64,000 nt of DNA, taken from assembly GCA_011947345.1 (NCBI GenBank), contig JAAVTG010000315.1, positions 310,001 through 374,000 of the forward strand. The letters run 5' to 3'. Both the position numbers and the translations under genes were made by a program. The DNA comes from Phytophthora quininea. Its lineage: Eukaryota; Oomycota; Peronosporomycetes; Peronosporales; Peronosporaceae. The notes beneath the pieces were generated by a model. It saw nothing but the letters and a program-made list of their open reading frames with translations, did no database searches and was not told the DNA's origin. Shown here in pieces: positions 55,378-64,000 of this stretch; within the stretch, counting starts at the first letter, position 1, and each line of letters begins with the position of its first letter.

Positions 55378-58150
55378 ATGGCAGGGCAATGGTCGCTGCT
55401 GCGGCGCTCTGTGCTTCTCCTGGGGCGTGACTCGAGCGCGCTGAACGCGCTGAACGCGCCGACAGGGCTGGCGCTGGGCCTCCGTCGCTTGGGCTCGTCG
55501 TCCGCGCCCAACCGCCGCCCGCGCAGCCACCTCAAGAGCACCAAGCGCCAGCCACAGAAGACCGAGGACAATCCCAAGGCCGACAAGCCCAAGCACGAAG
55601 GGTCTAAGCACCGCCAGAAGAAGCACCGCTTCAAGAAGGAAAAGCCGCCCGTGTTCACCAACCAGTTCCAGAACCTGCTGAACTTCGCGTTCGAAGACGC
55701 CGAGACGATCGAGAAGCCCAAGCAGGACAAGCCCACCCAAGAGAGCCCCAAACAGGATAGGGCCAAGGCAGCGCTGAGCCTGCTGAACGCTATTGAGATT
55801 AGTGAGAGGGAAGAGGAGAGCCCCGAGATGACTCTGGCTCAGCTGGGGCTGGATGTGGACGGCTTTGACGACGACAAATCGTTCGTCAGGAGGCAGCCCA
55901 AGCACCCACGCCAGAAACCGAAAAAGACTAAGCTTTTCTCGGGTGACAAGGACCCATCTACGGTCCTGGCGGCGCTGGGCATTCCATCGGACGGAGAAGC
56001 CGAGGAAAAGTAACACACCCAGCTGGCCGCAAGGCCATGAGGATGAACACAAAGCGCAAGAAAGGAACGCGCAACTTGCTCAAGAACTTCCAGTTTGAGA
56101 ACAGCATCTTCGACTCCGAGTCGGATCTCTTTGGCGACGTTGACTGGGACGAGCGCGGCGACTCGGAAGACCGCGATCGTCGCCGCTTCCAGCGCCAGCA
56201 ACGCCAGGAAGCCAAACGTAAGACGATAAAAGAACTGCCGGCGCAGGAGGTGGAGATTCCGCCGACAGTTACGGTCAAAGACCTGGCAGAGCGTATGAGT
56301 GTCAAGACGCGAGTACTTTTCCGAGCCCTCAAAGATCTTGGGGAAAGCGGTCTCAACGAAGAATCCGTGTTGACCAGCGACATCGCAGAGCTTGTGGTGG
56401 ACTCGCAGAATATGGTGCCTGTGTTGTTGCCGCCTGAATTTGTTGATTTGGAGCTGACCAAGCTGCCTGAGGACTGCTCCGACCTTCCGGTGCGTCCACC
56501 AGTAGTGTCTGTAATGGGGCATGTGGACCATGGTAAGACAACGCTGCTGGATGCGTTGCGCAAGTCCAAGGTTGCTGCCTCCGAAGCTGGTGGTATCACT
56601 CAGCGCATCGGTGCCTTTTCGGTGCAGCTGGGCAAGAAGTATGGCGCACAGTCAACCGTAACATTTATCGATACGCCCGGCCACGCTGCGTTCAGCAATA
56701 TGAGATCACGAGGCTCGGAGATTACAGACCTGCTTATCCTCGTGGTTGCGGCAGACGACGGTGTGCGTCCGCAGACGGTTGAAGTGGCTCGTTTGGCTAT
56801 CAAGAACAATGTCCCGCTGATAGTGGCGATTACCAAGATGGATATGCACGCTCACGACAAGACTGAGGTTGTCAACCGTCTAGGCAGTGAACTTTTGAAC
56901 CAGGGTATTGTGGTGGAGAGCATGGGTGGGGAGACGCCGATGGTGTGTGTGTCTGGTAAGACTGGTGAAGGTCTAGATCAGCTGAAGGAGACGCTTGCGT
57001 TGCATGCTGAAATGCTGGACCTACGCGCTGATACATCAGTAACCGGCGAAGCTGTAGTGCTCGAAGCCAACGTTGCACGCGGCGTGGGCACTCAAGTGGA
57101 CACCATTGTGAAATGGGGTACTCTCAAACAAGGTGCCTTCGTAGTGTGTGGCCTCGAGTACGGAAAAGTTCGCGCGTTGGTGGATCAAGCTGGCAAACGT
57201 GTGAAGAAAATGACGCCTGGCAACCCTGTTCGAGTGATTGGGCTTAAGGGCCTGCCTGATGGTGGCGTTGCGCTGTTGTCTGTAGATACCGAAGAACGTG
57301 CAAAGGAAGTTGTTGCGGCTCGTCAGGCTATGCTTGACTGGGACCAAATGGCTCAGGCTGAAGAGGAAGAGGCTGAGAATAAGGGAGAAGAGGGTGTCCC
57401 TCGACGTCGCCGACGTTTAGTTGGAGCACGCAAGTGGCAAGCACTGAGTGTGCGACGACGCGAAGCAGCGGAAGAAGCCAAGCGAGTGGCCGCATTGAAA
57501 CCAGGCGACGAGGGCTACGTCGCCAACGTGGTTCCTATTATCGTGAAGACGGACTCTGTTGGTGTCATCTCCGCCATCGACGAGCTGATTGCATCGTTGC
57601 CGTCTGATGAGGCTGCGATTAAGTGCATCATGTCTGCCGTTGGACCGGTCACCTCATCTGATCTTGCCATGGCTGAAGCTACAGGCGCCACTGTCTTCAC
57701 GTTCAATATCAAGCACCCGGCATCGATTGACCAGGAGGCGCTGCAAAAGAAATCTCTCTTCGTCAGCACCGTGTGGTCTACAGTCTGCTGGATGACATTA
57801 AGGAATTGCTGCAAGACAACCTCAACGGCGTTGTTGTGCACGACGTGATCGGTTCAGCCGAAGTGATCCAGTCCATCCCGATCTCGACCTCTGGAAGCCG
57901 AATCACCAACATTGCCGGCTGCAAGGTGACGTCTGGATCGCTCAACATGCAGGCAAAGTACCGTCTTGTCCGCGATGGCGAAACGATCATCGAGAACGTG
58001 GATATGGCGTCCATGCGCCACTTCCAGCAGAAGGTATCGGAAGTTAACAAGGGCCAAGAGTGTGGCCTTCAGCTCGCAGGCACGGACGAGTTCCAACCGG
58101 GCGATATCCTCGAGGCGTACACGACAAGAGTGGTGAGACCCGAGATCTAG
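55378..58150 (+). CDS. MTIF2: Mitochondrial translation initiation factor IF-2
   Basis: GTPase that brings initiator tRNA to the mitochondrial ribosome. ATG 55378 gives a basic presequence (MAGQWSLLRRSVLLLGR). A charged linker is followed by a break near 56012 (one A missing) into VTHPAGRK, the IF2 N-domain VKDLAERMSVKTRVLFRAL, then the G domain: G1 GHVDHGKTTLLDAL, G2 GGITQRIGA, G3 DTPGHAAF, G4 TKMD and G5 VSGKTGEG. Domain II (GTQVDTIVKWGTL), a charged insert, domain III (PIIVKTDSVG) and, after a break near 57770 (CC for CCC), domain IV (SGSRITNIAGCKVTSG, GQECGL, GDILEAY) end at 58150. About 920 residues. Both breaks are homopolymer-type, so the gene is probably intact. Confidence 0.94.
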
Positions 58151-58438
58151 ACAGCCAAGCCCCTAGACGTTAGGACCATAAAGATATGTCGATCGTGCTT
58201 CCTGACAATGCTTGATTTGTTTCAGGATGGCTTGGCATTTGCCGTTCGTTGCAGTCCCCTCGCATGAAGCGTTTAGTCTGCTGAATCGTTTCAGCCTACC
58301 CGCACTATTTCTAGTGAATGGGATGCTGCATTTTGGTGTCGACTGTGATCGCATAGCGTATTTCATGACCGCGTGCGGATTATCCGTGCTCGTTCCCGTG
58401 CAAGCTGAAACCCATGCTCTAGTCCTGACTAACTCCTG

Positions 58439-58458
58439 CTTCATTTTCCGTTTTGCCT
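58439..58458 (+). promoter_or_regulatory. Oomycete initiator plus flanking element, ABCA gene
   Basis: GCTTCATTTTCCGTTTTGCC closely matches the combined oomycete core promoter (initiator TCATTTT at 58441-58447, then the flanking TTTTGCC). It lies about 80-90 nt upstream of the ATG at 58531. The rest of 58151-58438 shows no gene. Confidence 0.65.
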
Positions 58459-58530
58459 TCTCCCTCCGAGGGGCCAAGCACCACCGGACTAACCCCAAGC
58501 AGCGCAACGGGAAGACAACGAACGGTTCCG

Positions 58531-61500
58531 ATGGCGGATCTGGATAAGCCAGGAGGAACAAATCGGCCGCGGCCGACTCGCCCCAACTTCCTGCAAACGC
58601 AGAAGACCTTGCTGTCCAAAAGCTGGCTGCTCAAGAAGCGCCATTGGGTGGCCATGCTGCTGGAGATTTTCCTGCCGGTTGTCTTCATCCTCTTGATCAC
58701 TTCGCTCAAGATACTCTCAAGAACGAGAACGTACCAGCCGGATGGAGTAACACTCTCGGGTCGTTTTCACTGCTTGAGAATAATTATCTCGCTCAAGAGC
58801 CGACCCTCAACGGAGTCCTGCTTTATCTTGGCCTGCGTTCGGCCTCCGAGATGCGCAACCTCGATCAACTCTCAGCAAGAGACAAGAAAATCTGCGCTTT
58901 CACCGTGGGCTACGCCGGGTTTATCAGCTCGGACGCGTCGTCACCGTTCGCAGTTCTTCCGGCGTGTCAGCCGCACGTAACTCCGTACAAATTGGCCATT
59001 GCTCCGGACAACACCTTCACCCGCGACTATTTTTTCGAGGCGGTCAAACAATGGTACCCGCGAGTGACACTGAACGAGTCGCTGGAAGTGACGCTGCCGA
59101 GCTTTGAAGACAGCGTCGTTTTCTTCGACACCGAGAAAGCCTTAGAGACGTATGTGAAAAATGTCAGCTACGGAAAGAGCTACGAGACGCCAATCATTTA
59201 TGCGGCCCTAGTGTTCGACCAGTATCCGGCCGATGAAGACATTGGTAAATTCCAATCGATCGAGTATTCGGTACGCATGAACTCGACCGTTGGGAAGCAA
59301 GGCGCGCCTGGCACTGTGCCCCGCACCCTTGGCGATCCAGCATTCGAAGCTCCATTCCAACGTACGATCGAGCAGACATACTACGTTTCATACGCCGCGC
59401 GGGGCTTCATGACTTTGCAAACACTGGTGGCCCGTTTCGTGAATTGCATGCCCACATGGGACGCAACAACCAAGACAACGAGCGGAATTTGTCAGCAAAA
59501 TCTATCGACAGCCTTGTCCAGTGCCGACAACGATGCCAGACTATTCCATTCCGTTGAAAGCGATGTGTTGCTGACAGCCGGACTTTCCATGGCGTTTGGA
59601 GGGACTGACAAAGCCCTGCAAGCTCAGTTCAATGCTTTGACTTCAAATACGCGCGAACAACTTCTCACCCCACTCCGTCAAGCCCCGCAGCCATTCTTCG
59701 GGACGACTGTGGCACCATTTCCGATTGAGGGCTTTACCTCCGCGCCATTCTACGATGAAATTAGCTCCGTCTTCCCACTCGTCTTCATTTTGGCCTACTT
59801 GTACGCCATTTCGCGGGTTCTCGTGGTGCTGATTCAGGAAAAAGAGACTCGTTCGCGCGAGTATCTCAAGATCCTGGGCATGTCGGAATATGCCATTATC
59901 CTGTCGTGGTACATCACGTACATCGTCATTTTTACGCTGAGCGCCATTCTGCAGGCAATCGCCAGTAGAGCTGGTCTCTTCCCGAAGAGTGATCCCGTGC
60001 TGATCTTCCTCTTCTTCCTACTCTTCTCACTGAGTGTGCTCGCTTTCGGGTTTTTCATGAGCACACTCTTTTCGCGGTCACGCACGGGTTCCTTTGCTGG
60101 AATGGTGCTCTTCTTCTTCATGTACTTCGTCTCAAGCGGGTATTCATCGACATCCTCGATCCATTCCAAGACCGGCGCGTGTATTTTGCCTCCTGTGGCG
60201 CTGGCATTCGGTGTGCAGACCTTGGCCACCGCCGAGTCAACTGGGGTGGGAATGAGTTTCGCTTCTGCCAGCACCGTCGTGAACAACTTCAAGTTCGGAT
60301 CTTCGATTGGCATGCTATTCTTCGACATCGTGTTTTACACATTGGTGGGACTCTATCTGGAGCGAGTTATTCCACGCGAATACGGCACCGTCGAGAAATG
60401 GTACTTCCCATTCCAGCCGAGCTTCTGGATGCGAGCCAGACGCAGTATAAAGAACTCTAGCAAAGTAAACGATGTGGCCAGCAACGATGCAGATCTCGTC
60501 GTCAGCAACCCCAATATTGAGCCCGCGGCTGAGGAGCTACGCCACCAAGAGCGAACTGGAGAGGCACTCGTCATTCACGACATCAAGAAGGAATTTGTTG
60601 TGCCTGGTGGGGTCAAGCGCGCCGTTCGTGGCGTGAGTCTCGCCATGTACAAAGATCAGATCACATGTCTGCTGGGCCACAACGGTGCTGGCAAAACCAC
60701 GCTCATCTCGATGCTCACCGGTATGATCGCGCCTTCGTCAGGTGACGCGTCGTTCCGCGGGATGTCGCTAGTGTACGACATGGGGAAATTCGTCAATCGC
60801 TGGGACTCTGTTTCCAGCACGATGTGCTCTACAGCGAGCTCACTGTGGAGGAGCACTTGCTGTTCTACGGTCGTGTGAAGGGCTATCACGGCGCAGCTCT
60901 GCGCGAAGAAGTAAACCTTAAAGTGAAGGAGGTCGGTCTTACCGAGAAGCGGCACGTGTTCGCTGGTGCTTTGTCTGGCGGCATGAAGCGAAAGCTTTCA
61001 GTGGCAATTTGCCTGCTTGGCGACAGTTCGTTGGTCTTTTGGACGAGCCGACAAGCGGAATGGACCCGTACAGCCGTCGAAGCACTTGGGAGATTCTTCT
61101 CAACAACCGGGCCAACCGAGTTATGGTTCTCACGACGCACTTCATGGATGAAGCAGACATTTTGGGCGATCGCATTGCCATTATGGCCGAGGGTCAACTG
61201 CGTTGCTGCGGATCGTCGTTATTCCTCAAGAATCGTTTTGGCGCTGGATACAACTTTACTCTTGTCAAGAGCAGCGATCCAGCCAAACCCTGCAAGGAAC
61301 CACAACTGCAGGCTTTGGTTACGTCGTACGTTCCAATGGCCAAGGTACTTAGCAATGTCGGCGCTGAAATCGCCTTCCAGCTTCCTCTAGACTCCACAGC
61401 AACCTTCCCACAGCTGTTTGAAGACCTCGACACGAAAATGGACGATCTCGGGGTGTTGTCTTATGGCATTTCGGTAACGACATTGGAGGAGGTCTTCATC

Positions 61501-64000
61501 AAAGTGGCCGAAGCAGGTGACGAGGACAACCAGCACACGCTCAGCAAAGATGGCGCGAATCCAAATGCTTTGAACGCCGCGCTGCCATCCGGAGGGCCGA
61601 CAATTGCCAACTTGACGGGGTTGACCATGTTCTTCGTGCACTTGTCGGCACTTCTGCTCAAGCGCTTCCGGATTGCACGTCGTGATCGACGGGTTATTAT
61701 CTTCAGTGCGTTTCTGCCGGTGACACTGCTGGCGGCTGGGTTTATCATTCTCAAGACGAGCTCGATCACAAAGTCCGATGTGAAACTGGCGCTGACCACC
61801 GACAAATTTGAAGCTGCGGCACCAAAGCCAAAAGGTACCAACACTGTGCCATACTTCTGCCAAGCTGACGACTCGCAATGGTGCTCGCACACGATGGATT
61901 CTTTGTTCACCGGCGGCGATACAGCCCCTTTCTCGGCTGCCGAAATCACTTCACCCCTTATCCGGTATTGCCCACGACGGTTTTCGGGGTATCGTACACT
62001 GCAGACGAGCTGGCAAACTCCAGCACTCCCAACAGCAACGCTTACTGCCTTCGTATGGGAGAAAAAATCTACCAGCGCGGATTCGGCAAGACAGATACCA
62101 ACATGACAGTAGTCATACAAACACCGGTGAAGGCGCAATACGGGGGTACCTCGTCCATGCTTCCGAATCGGAGCGCGTATTTGGCTACCACCTTTTCGTC
62201 AACACCACTGCTGCCCATGGTGCAGTGATTTTCAAGGCACTAATGGATCAGGCTCTATATCGACTCATGGCGGGTAGTGCCTCGGCTTCAACTGGAACAT
62301 CGGCAAATGTGACTCTGAAGGCAAACACCTTCCACTACCCATGACAGCAGCCACAAAGGGGCTGTTTGGATCGTTCCTGGCGTTCACTGCATGCATCTTC
62401 ATCGTCATCGCTTTCGCCTTTTTCCCGGCCTCGATTGTGGGTTTCCTCGTGAAGGAGAAGCAAGCTGAACACAACTCGAAACACCAGCAGCTCGTGTCGG
62501 GAGTGAGCCTCCCCGCGTTTTGGCTTGCCAACTACCTGTGGGACTTACTGACGTACGTGATCCCGTTCGTGGCGGCAATTGTGCTCATCCAGATTTTCGA
62601 TATCGCTTCTTTCACCGGCAACAACTGCGTTAGCTGCACTAGCCAGACTTTTGGCGGTGTCGTGCTGCTCTTCCTGCTCTTCGGTTTGGCAATTTGCCCC
62701 TTCACATACTGCCTCTCGTACTTTTTCAAGGAGCACGCTTCAGCGCAAACGTACACTATCATGGCCAATTTCCTCCTGGGTGTCGTGTTGATGGTGGTAT
62801 CCTTCATCCTGGATGTCGTGAGCACGAGCAGTAAGGATGCCAACAAGGTGCTCAAGTTCTTCTGGAGGCTGAGCCCGCTCTACAACCTGGGTAATGCGTT
62901 GTTGAACCAGTGTCTCAACGAGATCAGCGCTGCGTTTGGCTGGACCACTAAAACGACGAGCCCATTTGAGATGGACATCATGGGCTGGGAGATGCTGTAC
63001 TTGGCGGCGGATGCTGTGATTTTCTTCACTATTGCCGTCGGAATCGACTTTTGCTGAGTTTCCCCAAGATCAAGGCAGCTCTTTTCAAGGACCCCGTACA
63101 TCAGGATGCACCATATGAAGAAGATGAAGATGTCGCTCGGGAGGCAGAACGCGTTCGCAATGGCGGGGCTGACGGCGATGCAGTCAAGTTGATGGGAATC
63201 CGCAAGGTTTACACAGGCAACAAGGTGGCCGTTCGCAACCTCTCGTTCGGTCTACCCAAAGGTGAATGCTTCGGCTACTTGGGCATCAACGGAGCTGGCA
63301 AGACCACGACGATGAAGATGATGACAGGAGATATTCTTCCCACGTCGGGCAGCGGCACACTGGGCGGCTTCGACATCTTGAGCCAGCAACTGGAAGTGCG
63401 TCGGCTAGTCGGCTATTGCCCTCAGTTTGATGCGCTCTTCGAGCTGATGACTGTGCGTGAGCACCTTGAGCTCTTCGCTCGCATCAAAGGTGTAGCCAGA
63501 GCTGACCTGAACAACGTGGTGAAGTCTCTCATGCACCAGATGAACTTGGATGACTTCGAAAACAAGTTGGCTGGCACGCTCAGTGGCGGCAATAAGCGCA
63601 AGCTCTCGGTCTCCATCGCGATGATCGGCAACCCAAGAATTATCTTTTGGACGAGCCATCCACAGGTATGGACCCGGTCTCCCGCCGATTCATGTGGAAT
63701 GTCATCGCGTCGATCTCGACTCAGCGCAAGGAATCGACCATCATCCTCACCACACACAGCATGGAGGAGTGCGAGGCGCTGTGCACGCGCGTGGGTATCA
63801 TGGTTGGCGGTCGTCTGCGCTGCCTCGGCAGTGTCCAGCATCTGAAAAACCGCTTCGGCGACGGCCTCATGCTAGAGATGAAGTTGGCAGCCGCCCCCAC
63901 ACACGACATTGAAGCACGCATCGCGTCCGTATTTGCCGGAAGTGCGCCAACGACAACATTCCCCGATCCGAACTGCGGGATCGATGCCAGGCGCTTGGTG
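58531..64000 (+). CDS. Full-length ABCA-type ABC transporter, cut by the right window edge
   Basis: Lipid-exporter-type ABC protein with the ABCA layout TMD1-NBD1-TMD2-NBD2. ATG 58531 ([13 protein letters not shown]) leads to the first helix ([19 protein letters not shown]), a large extracytosolic loop and five or six helices. NBD1 has [50 protein letters not shown] and [13 protein letters not shown]2 begins [11 protein letters not shown] and again has a large loop and a helix cluster. NBD2 has [27 protein letters not shown] and [12 protein letters not shown], and remains open at 64000. Breaks near 58695, 60788, 61036, 61952, 62140, 62340, 63050 and 63650 are each explained by one missing base in a run. 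About 1,800 residues are present; only the C-terminal tail is missing. Confidence 0.94.

Noticed and set aside
1..64000. Programmed ribosomal frameshifting as the cause of the split frames
   Set aside because: The breaks are too many, lie at varied homopolymers of all four bases, go mostly in one direction (a missing base), and lack the slippery-site and structure arrangements needed.
1..64000. Introns as the cause of the split frames
   Set aside because: At most breaks the two frames overlap or abut within a few bases, with no GT-AG pair to remove. Real introns here have clear GT(A/G)xGT-like donors and are 56 nt or longer.
1..64000. tRNA, rRNA or CRISPR arrays
   Set aside because: I looked for conserved tRNA arm motifs, rRNA stretches and regular spacer repeats and found none that I could support by eye; a covariance-model scan would be needed to exclude tRNAs fully.

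Overview
This window looks like nuclear DNA of an oomycete, most likely a Phytophthora-like member of the Peronosporales. The evidence is gene-dense DNA with few short GT-AG introns (58-77 nt, one of 325 nt), several matches to the oomycete initiator plus flanking promoter element, a Crinkler-type effector relic, oomycete-style ankyrin repeats, and eukaryotic housekeeping genes (MRE11, OMA1, PIG-V, mitochondrial IF-2). I cannot name the species.

The sequence carries roughly one frame break per kilobase of coding DNA. Where I could compare the two frames across a break, most are a single base missing from a short homopolymer, and they hit essential genes. I read most of them as uncorrected base-calling errors. 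Split reading frames are therefore annotated as one gene unless there is independent evidence of decay.

Layout. 0-4 kb: three aldo/keto reductase (potassium-channel beta-subunit-like) copies, one decayed; a fourth, 5'-truncated copy lies at 16.2-16.9 kb as an inverted near-duplicate of the third. 4.3-11.2 kb: four tandem minus-strand genes for serine-rich single-pass membrane proteins, three with a cysteine-rich ectodomain; a fifth member, with a signal peptide, is at 20.8-22.5 kb. 11.6-16.0 kb: a Nab2/ZC3H14-like N-domain protein and MRE11. 17-26.7 kb: two divergent P5B-type ATPases flanking the fifth receptor-like gene. 26.9-34.2 kb: OMA1 metalloprotease, phosphoglycerate dehydrogenase, a TMEM135-like protein and a MED15-like KIX protein. 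34.9-47.9 kb: one giant gene (about 4,300 codons) with a thioredoxin-like segment, RanBP2 zinc fingers, UBA-like segments, an SF2-helicase-like ATPase core and an EF-hand. 48.7-55.3 kb: ankyrin protein, PIG-V, a broken Crinkler-like gene bracketed by a direct repeat of the PIG-V 3' end, and a double-PHD protein. 55.4-64 kb: mitochondrial IF-2 and a full-length ABCA transporter running off the right edge.

The best candidates for something undescribed are the receptor-like family with conserved cytosolic motifs, the giant ubiquitin-linked helicase-like protein, and the Crinkler/trypsin-like gene inside the duplicated PIG-V tail.
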